A stretch of 64,000 nucleotides of DNA from Gemmataceae bacterium (GTDB lineage Bacteria; Planctomycetota; Planctomycetia; Gemmatales; Gemmataceae): assembly GCA_025055795.1 (NCBI GenBank), contig JANWVV010000001.1:62001-126000 (forward strand), in the 5' to 3' direction. The translations under genes were made by a program, and so were the position numbers. This document shows, in pieces, positions 27,101-35,418 of the stretch. Position 1 is the first letter of the stretch. Every line of letters starts with the position of its first letter. Below the pieces are notes generated by a model that saw nothing but the letters and a program-made list of their open reading frames with translations, was not told where the DNA came from and ran no database searches.

Positions 27101-27742
27101 GCCAGTGCGGCCGAGCTGAGCTTTGCTCGCCTGGTTCTGCTGACTGCTTTAGGTCGGCTCGAAGAAGCCATTAGCGTCCAACAGGGATTGGCCGACCGCT
27201 ACGATGCCATCGAGACGTTGCGTGAACCAGCCCGCTGGCTCCGCTATCAACTGGCCGTGCTGGCCGGCGATTATGCCGAGGCCGGTGCCATTCTCGAAGA
27301 CTTTGCCGCGGCCACGATTGGTCAAGATCCGTCTCCACCGCGTCGCGGCACCACATTGGAACAGTTTCCCGGCATCCCCTTCGTCACCCGTAGCGACGGT
27401 CAGCCATTCCCTTACCGGCTAATAGAAGCCCAAGCGACGGTGGCCTGGCTTCACCCACATCTGCTGGACCAGCTCGTGTACAGTCAGTTGCTAGCCGCTG
27501 TGCAGGCTCCGTATGACCATTACCGCCAGCAGTTGGTGGTTCGCCGAGTATCGGATGCGGAGTATTTCTGGCGCCGGGGCTACCTGTATCTGGTCGAAGG
27601 GGATATACTTAGGGCACGTCGTTGTCTGGAGCAGTCGCGGCGACCGGGCGTCCCGCTTTGGGACGTGCCGGAATACAGCCAGCCGCTGGCCGAGGAATAC
27701 CTCCGCCTGCTGCAAGGTCGTCGCCTGGGTACCGACAGGTAA
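24164..27742 (+). CDS. Giant GT-C-like multi-pass membrane protein with large soluble C-terminal half
   Basis: A 1192-residue protein. Residues 1-50 are proline-rich and cytoplasmic-looking. About ten membrane spans then follow between residues 55 and 490. The first loop has DLWLHLAAGQRLL, then PDPFSY and WVHHSLLFDLLAYL, a pattern shared by many uncharacterised GT-C-like membrane proteins, whose catalytic acid is usually in that loop. A proline/serine-rich insertion of about 50 residues interrupts the spans near 245-295. The C-terminal 690 residues are soluble, mostly helical and TPR-like (RARRCLEQSRRPGVPL at the end). It starts with GTG at 24164 with GAGGG upstream. A lipid-linked sugar transferase is possible given the glycosyltransferase-like genes downstream, but this is inference. 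Confidence 0.72.
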   Translation: MKRTATSPSEPQPPPPPSTIPETPGSGGQAEGPAWAAPGQPVRALSWPGWFTTMDGVLAALAIALVFLLASFTARNSDLWLHLAAGQRLLRGEYFPGGPDPFSYAAADRVWVHHSLLFDLLAYLAYQAHAYGLVLFKAVVVTLAFGMLLLARRRGQALWPWTVVLAVASLAAAPQFLVRSSVASLFFLSLTLLWLWYGHTVSPHSWRWPLVLAGLFWLWALSDQWFFLGPLVVALAWIGEAAQRYLVGRPVAAAPKVADNAANAATPVPPPAGGPFSARLSLGSGASSSGPEASGSPPQEVGGFPSLRALSWGLILGLLACTLTPFHVRIWELPVELTGLAVQDPRLDQLFLSPLSRAFYSSSSFGRNLNGLAYALLLGMGGVLFAFGAGQLRLAHLTIWLGLAGLSLWSIYAIPFFALAAVPLLAVQLNQLSAAVRLRSWQDVGSRLILLSSAAGRWLSFVLMLVGLVCAWPGWLHPTPGHPSGRRQVDWSVEPDPALVRAAEQLHRWRTEGYLPPEARGFLVSLELANYCAWFAPSEKVFVNSRYTHHKRELAVLAGVRGALGMHLRGELPGNDELQRQLAPWNVDYLGVHFTVVESRRQPELTALVQQLLWQDEEHFSLWYLDGRTTIGGWRARPGAEQPSFHRLRLDVVAEAFGPAVPRLTPPLVSAVVPLSGPEADFILRPRWPSPAIDEAFAWAQYSRLLEERHQRQLLAIQLTLRAIDQILGGSGLLLAMTPTMPAGADQLAVPFLALRAARRAQADDPNDPDVYAALAEALALPRLPLSADERAVARATALRQCLSRLPPPDQFTFGTLHAHPTRIAAQLATVYLGERQPNGVFTGMPINLPAFHLLRRLGATGAAVVRGGQVVERTRTITLLPLDIARDMLRLAKEYLDADPRAFGEQTPKVAEELRNFLKQVDDDVQRLENLYEREKLRLPSGTQGLVAQLGFALRHNLIGEALRLLEDEQLMGAEELKASAAELSFARLVLLTALGRLEEAISVQQGLADRYDAIETLREPARWLRYQLAVLAGDYAEAGAILEDFAAATIGQDPSPPRRGTTLEQFPGIPFVTRSDGQPFPYRLIEAQATVAWLHPHLLDQLVYSQLLAAVQAPYDHYRQQLVVRRVSDAEYFWRRGYLYLVEGDILRARRCLEQSRRPGVPLWDVPEYSQPLAEEYLRLLQGRRLGTDR

Positions 27743-27797
27743 GTATGGTTGCCCCCCGCTTTGTGGTTCATGTCTGACCTGATGGAGGACCGCTCGG

Positions 27798-28721
27798 ATG
27801 CGCAGCTACTGGAAGGTTGCAGGCGTGCAGATGAATTGCCGGCTGGCCGACAAAGCGACCAACGTAGCTGAGGTCTGTCGTAAACTGCGGGAAGCGGCCC
27901 ATGGCGGGGCCCAGTTGATTGTCTTCCCGGAATGTTGTTTGACGGGGTATGGTTTCGAGTCGCGTGCCGCAGTGGAAAGCGTTGCGGAACCACTGCCTGG
28001 CCCCAGTACTGAACTGATCGCCCAGGAGTGTCGCCGCCACCAGGTTTGGGCGGTGGTCGGCCTGTTCGAGGCGAGCGAGGACGGCAAAGTGTACAACGCC
28101 GCCGCTTTGTTGGGTCCGGACGGCTTCGTGGCTTCGTACCGCAAAATTCATCTGCCGTGCGTGGGAGCCGACCGCTTCACCGATCCGGGCGACCGCCCCT
28201 TTGCCGTGTACGACCTGGGGGGCCTACGCCTGGGCATCAACATCTGCTTCGATGGCAGTTTCCCCGAATCGGCCCGCATTCTCACCTTGTTGGGTGCCGA
28301 CCTGATCGTGCTGCCAACCAACTGGGCCCCCAATGCCCGTCGCATGGCTGAGCTGGTCGCCTCGGCCCGAGCCTGGGAAAATCATGTCTACTATCTGGCC
28401 GTTAACCGTGTGGGCGACGAGGCCGGCTTTCACTACATCGGTATGAGCTCGGCGGCCGACTACCTGGGCAACCTGCTCTATTTTGCTCCCCCAGACGTCG
28501 AAGAAATCTTCACCATCGACGTCTACCCGGCGGAGGCTGCCAACAAGCGGGTGATCCACTGCCATGGCGTCTACGAAATCGACCGGGTCAATTGGCGTCG
28601 TCCGGAAATGTATGGCCCTCTGGTCGAACCGCTGGCGATTCCGTTCCGAGGGCACTACATGTCCGAACGTCAGATGGTGAACGTCCGTCGCTCCGCGGTC
28701 CAACCGGCCGGGGTGATGTGA
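27798..28721 (+). CDS. Carbon-nitrogen hydrolase (nitrilase superfamily)
   Basis: A 307-residue cytoplasmic amidase-type enzyme that cleaves a carbon-nitrogen bond through a cysteine thioester. The full catalytic triad is present: Glu45 in IVFPECCLTG, Lys116 in YRKIHLP and Cys150 in INICFDGSFPE. The length fits the family. The ATG at 27798 follows GGAGG at a spacing of nine. The gene lies 55 bp behind the giant membrane protein, so one transcript is possible. The substrate cannot be told: this branch includes omega-amidases, carbamoylputrescine hydrolases and N-acyl hydrolases. No signal peptide or membrane anchor is present, which argues against apolipoprotein N-acyltransferase. Confidence 0.93.
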   Translation: MRSYWKVAGVQMNCRLADKATNVAEVCRKLREAAHGGAQLIVFPECCLTGYGFESRAAVESVAEPLPGPSTELIAQECRRHQVWAVVGLFEASEDGKVYNAAALLGPDGFVASYRKIHLPCVGADRFTDPGDRPFAVYDLGGLRLGINICFDGSFPESARILTLLGADLIVLPTNWAPNARRMAELVASARAWENHVYYLAVNRVGDEAGFHYIGMSSAADYLGNLLYFAPPDVEEIFTIDVYPAEAANKRVIHCHGVYEIDRVNWRRPEMYGPLVEPLAIPFRGHYMSERQMVNVRRSAVQPAGVM

Positions 28722-29131
28722 CCTTGGCCTGCGTCGGGTAGGACCTGTCTGCCAATGGCCCTTGGAGCCGGGGGTCTGCCCAGACCACGGCTTGCAGCCG
28801 CAGCGACCATTTTAACTCGTCGTGGCCTTTCAAAGGCACTTGCTTGTGTCAGGCTTTCATTGGCCAGTTTTAAGGTATGCCTACATTCAGCGGTCCCGTC
28901 CAGCGTTTCGCTTACCGCGCGAAGATTTTTACGTTTGGTGAGCCAAGCAACCCGAAGGGTTAATAGGTCAACCTGCTTGATAACCCCTCCTCCTATCTGG
29001 TATGCCCGGGTAGCCTATTGCCATTTGGTGTGTTGACTAGGCAATCACGAGCGTCTTTGGGCAAGCACATCCTGGACGGTTATGCGTCCGCGGTGCGGAC
29101 AGAGGCGGGCAAGCCCTTTACAATCAACGGC
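28722..29131. other. Intergenic region before the flippase-like gene
   Basis: About 410 bp. The open frame of the next gene extends back to a TTG at 29018, but residues encoded there look random. No structure or promoter stands out. Confidence 0.5.
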
Positions 29132-30148
29132 ATGCACATGTGGCGTCGCAGGTTATGGACGATCAGTAAGGCGGCCCTGGCCGTGGCGATCGTGGTTGGC
29201 GTGGCCCGGCAATTTGTGCAGCTGTTGGGAGACGGCAACTGGAGCGGCCTGGCGGGACTGCCCCACTGGCAGACGGTCGTAGGGGTGGGACTGCTGTATC
29301 TGGCGGCGCATACCAGTTGGGGCAGTTTCTGGGTGCTGCTGTTGCGTGAGCAGGGGATCGCGATCGGCTGGTATGCAGGGTTGCGTTGTTATTTTGTCAG
29401 CCAGTTCGGCAAGTATCTGCCCGGCAAGGCATGGGTGATATTTTTGCGGGTGGGGATGCTACAGCCGCTGGGGGCCCCAGGGGTGGCAGTAGCTGTGACG
29501 GCTACCTATGAGACGTTGGCCAGTATGGGGGCCGGTGCCCTGGTCGCAGTAGTCTGTTTGCCGTGGTTGGACCTTCTGCCGGTTGCGGTGGCCGGTCGCT
29601 GGGGCTGGTTTGTTGTGCTCGCGGGCTTGCCCGTTGCTATAGGCCTGATGCACCGTGTGGTGCAAGTATGGTTACGGCGTCGCGGGGCGGATCTGTCCCG
29701 TCTGGCTTCGGCCCCGGGCTGGCTCCTGCTGGCCCGCGGCCTGCTCCATGGCCTGACCGGCTGGCTCCTGTTGGCCTGCAGTTTGTGGCTGCTGCTGAAT
29801 GAGCTGCTTGGGGGGGCCTGGTCGCTATCGTTTAGCTATTATCCGGCCCTGTTGGGGGCGTTGGCCCTGGCGTACGTGGCCGGGTTTGTGGTGCTGGTGG
29901 CACCGGGTGGGTTGGGAGTCCGGGAATGGGTGTTATTGCAGACGTTAAGGCCGTTGGTGCCCGAAAGCGAGACGGCCGCTGCTGTGCTGGCGGCCCTGAC
30001 CGCGTTATGGCTACGCCTGATCTGGACGGTGGCCGAGGTAAGCGCGGCCGCTCTGCTCTACATCTGTCGTCCCGCCATTAGCACAATAACGACAAACAAT
30101 CCTGCAGTGCAGCTACCCTCACTTTCCCATGGTGCCAGGCGTTCCTGA
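29132..30148 (+). CDS. Flippase-like integral membrane protein (lysylphosphatidylglycerol synthase TM region family)
   Basis: A 338-residue protein with about eight membrane spans. It carries features of the UPF0104/AglD-type family: FVSQFGKYLPGKAWVIFLR in the third segment and AGFVVLVAPGGLGVREWVLL near the end, where PGGLGVRE is the family hallmark. Members resemble the flippase half of MprF and are thought to move lipids or lipid-linked sugars. The ATG at 29132 was chosen; a second ATG at 29138 and a TTG at 29018 are alternatives, none with a good ribosome-binding site. The last 20 bases overlap the glycosyltransferase gene, so the two are translated together. That pairing supports a role in lipid-linked sugar handling. 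Confidence 0.85.
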   Translation: MHMWRRRLWTISKAALAVAIVVGVARQFVQLLGDGNWSGLAGLPHWQTVVGVGLLYLAAHTSWGSFWVLLLREQGIAIGWYAGLRCYFVSQFGKYLPGKAWVIFLRVGMLQPLGAPGVAVAVTATYETLASMGAGALVAVVCLPWLDLLPVAVAGRWGWFVVLAGLPVAIGLMHRVVQVWLRRRGADLSRLASAPGWLLLARGLLHGLTGWLLLACSLWLLLNELLGGAWSLSFSYYPALLGALALAYVAGFVVLVAPGGLGVREWVLLQTLRPLVPESETAAAVLAALTALWLRLIWTVAEVSAAALLYICRPAISTITTNNPAVQLPSLSHGARRS

Positions 30149-31172
30149 AGCGGAAGTGCCCTTGCCATACGTCTCATTAGTGATCCCGATCTGCAACGAG
30201 CGGGATAGCTTGCCTCCTTTGGTTGCCGAGATCCAACAGGTATGGCCCGACAGGGGCATGGATCAGCAGCGGCTGGAAATTATCGTGGTCGATGATGGGA
30301 GCACCGATGGGTCGTGGGAGGTGATCCAACAATTGGCCCAGCAGGAACAACGATTGCAGGGGTTGCGGCTGCGACGCAACTTTGGCAAGGCCGCGGCCTT
30401 GCAAGCCGGCTTTCATGCTGCTCGTGGTAAGATCGTCATTACCTTGGACGGCGATTTGCAAGACGATCCGCAGGAAATCCCTCGCTTTGTGGCCGCCATC
30501 GAACAAGGGGCCGACGTGGTCAGCGGCTGGAAAGTCCAACGGCAGGATCCCTGGCACAAGGTGATTCCCAGCCGCATTTTCAATCGCCTGGTCAGTTGGC
30601 TGACAGGGGTCCGGTTGCACGACCACAATTGTGGCTTCAAGGCATATCGAGCCGAAGTCCTGCGGGAATTGCACTTGTACGGCGAACAGCATCGTTTTGT
30701 ACCCGTGCTAGCCGCGGAGCGGGGCTTCCGCATTTCCGAACTGCCCGTTCGCCATCGACCGCGACGCTTCGGTCATTCGAAATATCGCTGGCAACGCTTC
30801 ATCAAGGGACTGCTGGACCTGGGGACGGTCTTTTTCCTGACGCAATATGAGCATCGTCCGCAGCACCTGCTGGGTACCACCGGCCTGTTGTGCGGCACCG
30901 TCGCTGGCGTGGGCCTGATGGTCAGCTTGCTAGTGGCCCTGCTGACCGAGCCAGCAGCCTGGTCCAGTCTGGCATGGGCCTTGTGGTTGCTGCTGCTGAT
31001 CAGTAGCGCGACAGCGGCACTGATCAGTGTCCAATTGCTTACGGTTGGCTTACTGGCCGAGTTGATCGTCGTTCGCACCATGAGCCAGCAGGAGAACTAC
31101 AGCGTGGCCGAGCGGACGCTGCCGCCAGGCACAAAAACCAACAGCAGTAGCCGTCAGAATTGTTCCGGCTGA
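30129..31172 (+). CDS. Family 2 glycosyltransferase, dolichol-phosphate-mannose-synthase-like
   Basis: A 347-residue membrane-bound enzyme expected to move a sugar from a nucleotide to a polyprenyl phosphate at the cytoplasmic face. The GT-A fold begins at [15 protein letters not shown], with the nucleotide site [10 protein letters not shown], then [15 protein letters not shown], the metal-binding [10 protein letters not shown], and [24 protein letters not shown] and [12 protein letters not shown] are the acceptor-side motifs of the DPMS/GtrB group. Two membrane spans follow at about residues 255-320, as in GtrB-like proteins. It overlaps the flippase-like gene by 20 bp. A charged Ser/Asn tail ends the protein. 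The sugar used is unknown. Confidence 0.92.
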   Translation: MVPGVPEAEVPLPYVSLVIPICNERDSLPPLVAEIQQVWPDRGMDQQRLEIIVVDDGSTDGSWEVIQQLAQQEQRLQGLRLRRNFGKAAALQAGFHAARGKIVITLDGDLQDDPQEIPRFVAAIEQGADVVSGWKVQRQDPWHKVIPSRIFNRLVSWLTGVRLHDHNCGFKAYRAEVLRELHLYGEQHRFVPVLAAERGFRISELPVRHRPRRFGHSKYRWQRFIKGLLDLGTVFFLTQYEHRPQHLLGTTGLLCGTVAGVGLMVSLLVALLTEPAAWSSLAWALWLLLLISSATAALISVQLLTVGLLAELIVVRTMSQQENYSVAERTLPPGTKTNSSSRQNCSG

Positions 31173-31237
31173 AAGCAAATATGATGTTTCAACGGAAGGG
31201 CCGGACGTGGAACGGACCTTTTAGCCTGTGGTGGATC

Positions 31238-32050
31238 ATGGCCGCGAGCGATCAATGTAAACCCTGTTTCAAGGTGGACGAAACGGCAGCCGGCGTGGAC
31301 GCTCCGCAGCCGGCACATGCTTCATCACCCCAGGATCGTCATGCTATTGACATTCACGATCTGACCGTGTCGTACGGTGGCCAGCCCGTGTTGTGGGACA
31401 TTGATCTGGCCATTCCGGCCGGTGTGCTGGGTGCCGTCATCGGGCCCAACGGAGCAGGAAAAACGACGCTGATCAAGGCCATTCTCGGCCTGGTCCGGCC
31501 ATTAACGGGGGAAATTCGCGTTCTGGGGGCACCGTATTCACCCCGGCGCCGCTGTGTGGCTTATGTGCCGCAACGCAGCAGCGTGGATTGGGATTTTCCC
31601 GCGACTGCGCTGGACGTGGTACTGATGGGTAGCTATGGGCGGTTGGGCTGGTTACGCTGGCCGGGACGGGCCGAACGCCAGGCGGCTTTAGAGGCTCTGG
31701 AGCGCGTGGGCCTGCGTGAACTGGCCCAGCGACAGATCGGCCAGCTTTCCGGCGGTCAACAACAACGCGTCTTTCTGGCACGAGCCTTGATGCAACAGGC
31801 CCCACTGTTGCTGCTGGACGAACCATTTCAGGGGGTCGATGCCGTCACCGAACAAACCATCGTAGCAGTTCTCCGTCAGTTGCGGGATCAGGGCCACACC
31901 CTCCTGGTTGTCCACCACGATTTGCAAACAGCAGCTCAGTATTTCGACTGGATAGTGCTACTCAACGTCCGCCTGATTGCGGCCGGTCCGACCGCTTCCA
32001 CCTTTACCCTGGAGAACCTGCAACGGACCTATGGAACAACGGTTCGCTGA
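31238..32050 (+). CDS. Metal-type ABC transporter ATP-binding protein (Mn/Zn/Fe family)
   Basis: A 270-residue ABC ATPase. With the ATG at 31238 the motifs are: Walker A GPNGAGKT at about 69-76, Q-loop [13 protein letters not shown] near 111, signature LSGGQQQR at about 169-176, Walker [13 protein letters not shown] at about 189-200, and H-loop VVHHDL. The Q-loop text and the overall sequence are typical of manganese/zinc/iron uptake ATPases (MntB, ZnuC, TroB-like). Starts at 31181 or a TTG at 31160 are possible. No permease or solute-binding gene lies on either side, so it must work with a permease encoded elsewhere. It follows the glycosyltransferase by 65 bp and converges on dnaA. Confidence 0.9.
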   Translation: MAASDQCKPCFKVDETAAGVDAPQPAHASSPQDRHAIDIHDLTVSYGGQPVLWDIDLAIPAGVLGAVIGPNGAGKTTLIKAILGLVRPLTGEIRVLGAPYSPRRRCVAYVPQRSSVDWDFPATALDVVLMGSYGRLGWLRWPGRAERQAALEALERVGLRELAQRQIGQLSGGQQQRVFLARALMQQAPLLLLDEPFQGVDAVTEQTIVAVLRQLRDQGHTLLVVHHDLQTAAQYFDWIVLLNVRLIAAGPTASTFTLENLQRTYGTTVR

Positions 32051-32160
32051 AATCGGCATGCAGACGTGGTCTGAGGCAAGCGGTAAACTGGTGTCGTGCA
32101 TTTATCGGGGCACAAATCAGGTCCATCCGGCTTGAGGGGCAGACGGCGGGGGATCTTGTT

Positions 32161-34005
32161 TCAGCGTTGCAACTGTCGCTCGATCCGTTCGATCAGGTCA
32201 CGGACGTTCCACACCTGGCTGCCGATGGTCAAACAGGCTGACTGTTCCAGCCATTGGCGGACCTTTTTTTCGGCAGCCACAGCAGTACTGTGGGTTTTGG
32301 CCCCGAAATGGCGGGCGATTTCGCCATAGGTGGCTGCGGTATGTTTGCGGCACAGGTACACGGCCAGCATGCGGGGATGCGTAACGGCCCAGGCGCGGGA
32401 CTTGGACTGCAACGTGCCGGGGGCCAGACGCAGAACCGTGCAGACCGCTGCATCCACTTCCGCCACCGTGACGACACGGATGGCATGGCGGATCAGCTCT
32501 CCCAACGCCTCGCGGGCCAGGCTCAGATCGACGGCACGTCCATGGACCCGGGCATAGTGACGCAGGGTATGAATGGCCCCTTCCAGCTCGCGGACGTTGC
32601 CACGCAGGCACTGAGCCAGGGTGCGCAAAACGGTCGCGGGGATGGGTGGTATCGCGCTGGCCGCTTTGTGCCGTAATATGGCCAGCCGTGTCTCGGCATC
32701 CGGCGGTAGCAATCCCCATACGGCCCCACCCAGCAAGCGATCGGTCAGTTCGGGCATCAGCTCATCGGCCAGACGTGGATGGCAGTCGAGCGTGACGACG
32801 ACGGGACGCCCTTCTGCAACCAGGGTATCCAACGTGTGCAGGAACTCGACCTGAGTGGCTTTACGGGTTGCCAGGAAATGCAGGTCGTCAAATAACAGGG
32901 CGGTAACCTCGCGATACTGACGGCGGAAAGCGGCCAGGCGACCTTGGTGGGCAGCCGCGACAAACCGGCTGGTGAACTCCTCAGCGGTGACGTAACAGGG
33001 CCGCTGTTCCGGCAGCCGCTTCAATCCAGCGTAGATCCCTTCCAGTAGATGAGTCTTACCGACACCGGTCGGGCCATGGAAGACCAGAGGGGTGACCACC
33101 TCCTCCGGTTCCTCGACGACGCTGACAGCGGCCGCATGAGCCACGCGGTTGCATGCTCCGACGACGAAATCTTCCAGTCGCTTCCAGCGGCGTGGTCCAC
33201 GGAGGGGGGTGTCCCGGTGGGCCAGCTCCTCCCGGCAGACCATTCGCTTATTGTTGCTGGCCCCGGGCAATGGTTCCCCGAATAGATCGGTAATACTCGG
33301 CTGTTCAGTCCGTTGCGAACAGCCTGGTTCAGGAGCAAGCGTAGCAGACGTGAATTCTTCGGTTATGGACCGACCGGCCGGGCTGGAATTACCTTTTTTC
33401 CGTCGTGATGCTTTGTCCGTGTCCGAGACGTAGACCGAGGCCGTCAGTTCTTCGGTTGGTCCGGCGACGTTGGTTCCGGGCGTATTGTCCTTTTTGCGGA
33501 CTGAAAGTGTCCGTTTGGGTGGCTGAGAGGCTCGATGGTCTGCTGAGGGTGGTGGATCCAGGAGTTGCAAAGAGGGATCGGGTCCGCGGTGGGTAGGGAT
33601 CGCTGCGGCTGGAGCCAAGGGAGTGCCTTGGCGCGTCGGAGCAGGGGTGGCTTCTTCTTCCTGCACAGCGGCAGGATCGACACTCCAACGCACGGGCACC
33701 GGTCCACCGCAGGCTTGCTTGGCCGCTTCACGCACCACCAGGCCGAAGGTGTGCTCCAGCCAGTCGCGGACCTGCTGGTTGCGGGTGGCTACCAGGATGC
33801 CCTCGGCTTGCCGCAAGAAGCGGGCCTGCCCGCGGAACCACAGGCCATAACGGGCGGCTCCGATCCGCTGCACCAAGGCTTGGACCACCGCTGCCTCAAC
33901 CTGAACCGCGCACACGGGGCGCGTCACCGCTTCGGCCCCGTCTGTTGCCTCCGTCGCCGGCGACAGGGGTGTAGCTCGCTGACTCGACACTCGTCGCACC
34001 GGCAC
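32161..34005 (-). CDS. dnaA: Chromosomal replication initiator DnaA, divergent with long linker
   Basis: A 614-residue AAA+ protein. Domain I (about 35-95) includes YGLWFRGQARFL. A low-complexity linker of nearly 170 residues follows, far longer than usual. The ATPase has Walker A GPTGVGKT (about 311-318), Walker B LLFDDLHFL (about 370-378), the sensor region PPDAETRLAILRHKA and CLRGNVRELEGAIHTL. Domain IV ends with YGEIARHFGAKTHSTAVAA, matching the DnaA-box-binding signature (normally GGRDHTTV), so the His and Thr are kept while flanking residues differ. The GTG at 34005 is chosen because GGAGG lies six bases upstream; a TTG at 34011 would sit directly on that site. No dnaN, gyrB or oriC-like sequence is adjacent. 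A second DnaA-like regulator rather than the initiator remains possible. Confidence 0.85.
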   Translation of the reverse strand: MPVRRVSSQRATPLSPATEATDGAEAVTRPVCAVQVEAAVVQALVQRIGAARYGLWFRGQARFLRQAEGILVATRNQQVRDWLEHTFGLVVREAAKQACGGPVPVRWSVDPAAVQEEEATPAPTRQGTPLAPAAAIPTHRGPDPSLQLLDPPPSADHRASQPPKRTLSVRKKDNTPGTNVAGPTEELTASVYVSDTDKASRRKKGNSSPAGRSITEEFTSATLAPEPGCSQRTEQPSITDLFGEPLPGASNNKRMVCREELAHRDTPLRGPRRWKRLEDFVVGACNRVAHAAAVSVVEEPEEVVTPLVFHGPTGVGKTHLLEGIYAGLKRLPEQRPCYVTAEEFTSRFVAAAHQGRLAAFRRQYREVTALLFDDLHFLATRKATQVEFLHTLDTLVAEGRPVVVTLDCHPRLADELMPELTDRLLGGAVWGLLPPDAETRLAILRHKAASAIPPIPATVLRTLAQCLRGNVRELEGAIHTLRHYARVHGRAVDLSLAREALGELIRHAIRVVTVAEVDAAVCTVLRLAPGTLQSKSRAWAVTHPRMLAVYLCRKHTAATYGEIARHFGAKTHSTAVAAEKKVRQWLEQSACLTIGSQVWNVRDLIERIERQLQR

Positions 34006-34011
34006 AACCAA

Positions 34012-34419
34012 CCTCCTCCGGCAGAAAACCCTTTGACGCCCCCCGATAGGGCTCCGCCGGCCACCAGGAGATTCTCCGCATTTTGTCCTTCTGATTCATC
34101 ACAACTATCGCCCCTGCACAGCGAGAAACAACCCCCAGTGGGCTGACCATCGCCTTCTGGAAGCCTCGGGTGCAGGCGCATCCCTTATGATTGGGCGCCG
34201 ACGATAACACCGCTTCTTTTGCGCCAAGGGGTGCTGCCTGATCTGGTTGGGCGCCATCGCTAAGTCCGGTACTCAAATGGGGAGTGGGGCCCTGAAAACG
34301 TTGAACGCGAAGACATCCTTCCGCTAGGGGGACCGTCCGAGGCCGATGATGGTCGAAAGGGGTGGAAGCGGGCAGTAACGGATTGCGTCAACAGGTGTTG
34401 CGATAACCTGCCAAGGTGT
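34012..34419. other. Intergenic region between larB and dnaA
   Basis: About 400 bp upstream of dnaA. I looked for DnaA boxes (TTATNCACA type) and an AT-rich unwinding region and found neither. GGAGG at 34012-34016 is the dnaA ribosome-binding site. The rest is featureless by eye. Confidence 0.5.
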
Positions 34420-35193
34420 TCACAGGCCGGTCGTTGTCGAGGCAGCACGCCGGGCGATGCGAGCAGCGATGTCACCAGCCTTGAAGCCAGCGTCGATGTT
34501 GACTACGGCCACCCCTGCTGCACAACTATTAAGCATGGTCAGCAATGCGGCCAGGCCACCGAAGGAGGCACCGTAGCCGATGCTGGTCGGACAGGCAATA
34601 ACCGGACAGGGGACCAGGCCGCCCACGACGCTGGGCAGGGCACCGTCCATACCAGCGACCACGATAACGGCGTCGGCTTGGGCCAGCCGATCGCGTTGTC
34701 GCAAAATACGGTGGATCCCGGCTACCCCGACGTCCACAATCAGATCGACGTGCGTTCCCATGACGCGGGCCGTGACTACCGCTTCCTGGGCTACTGGCAG
34801 ATCGCCGGTGCCTGCGGTTACGACACACACCCGCCCGCGTGGAGCAGGACGCTCACCGGGTGCCGGCCACCAGAAGGTGCGGGCCAGCCGATCCTGTTCC
34901 GCCTCCGGAAAGCACGCCGCCAGATGATCAGCCTGTTCCTCACTTAGCCGCGTGACGAAACAATCTTGGCCGGCTTCCCGCAGCCGCCGGACCGCCCCTT
35001 CTACCCACTCCTTGGTCTTCCCTTGGGCCAAAATTACCTCGGGGAAACCACAACGATGCTGCCGGTCCAAATCCAAAGTGGCATATCCCAGCTCGGCCAC
35101 CCCGCTGGCTAAACGCTGAATCGCTGCCTCTACTGTTAACGTGCCTTGACGCACCGCTTCCAGGACGGCTCGCACCGTCTGTTCATTAACCAT
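34420..35193 (-). CDS. larB: LarB, nickel-pincer cofactor biosynthesis carboxylase
   Basis: A 257-residue protein. LarB carboxylates and hydrolyses nicotinic acid adenine dinucleotide to give pyridinium-3,5-biscarboxylic acid mononucleotide, the first step to the nickel-pincer cofactor of lactate racemase and related enzymes. The N-terminal half has LDLDRQHRCGFPEVILAQGK. The C-terminal PurE-like half has VVTAGTGDLPVAQEA, DVGVAGIHRIL, VVAGMDGALPSVVGGL and ACPTSIGYGASFGG. The length is normal and the ATG at 35193 has GGGGA upstream. larC and larE are not in the window, so the rest of the pathway must be elsewhere. It shares orientation with dnaA but is 414 bp away, so it is not clearly in one operon. 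Confidence 0.94.
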   Translation of the reverse strand: MVNEQTVRAVLEAVRQGTLTVEAAIQRLASGVAELGYATLDLDRQHRCGFPEVILAQGKTKEWVEGAVRRLREAGQDCFVTRLSEEQADHLAACFPEAEQDRLARTFWWPAPGERPAPRGRVCVVTAGTGDLPVAQEAVVTARVMGTHVDLIVDVGVAGIHRILRQRDRLAQADAVIVVAGMDGALPSVVGGLVPCPVIACPTSIGYGASFGGLAALLTMLNSCAAGVAVVNIDAGFKAGDIAARIARRAASTTTGL

Positions 35194-35418
35194 CCCGTTC
35201 CCCTTGCTCTGTGCCGATTCCGCTTACTGCCTCTTTGACAACGTTTCTATCAAGCTTCGTGATCCCAAAGGATCGATTTGCATTGCAGAATCGGCATAAT
35301 CAGTACGTTTAATTTCAATTGTACAAGCCTTGCTGCCGATAAAAGTGACAGTGGTACCGTCCTGCGCGGGGCATGGCCGTGGGGCCGGACCGGTTGTTGT
35401 CCGCAGGAGGGGAGGACG

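Noticed and set aside
34012-34419. Replication origin next to dnaA
   Set aside because: No DnaA-box cluster and no AT-rich unwinding region are visible.
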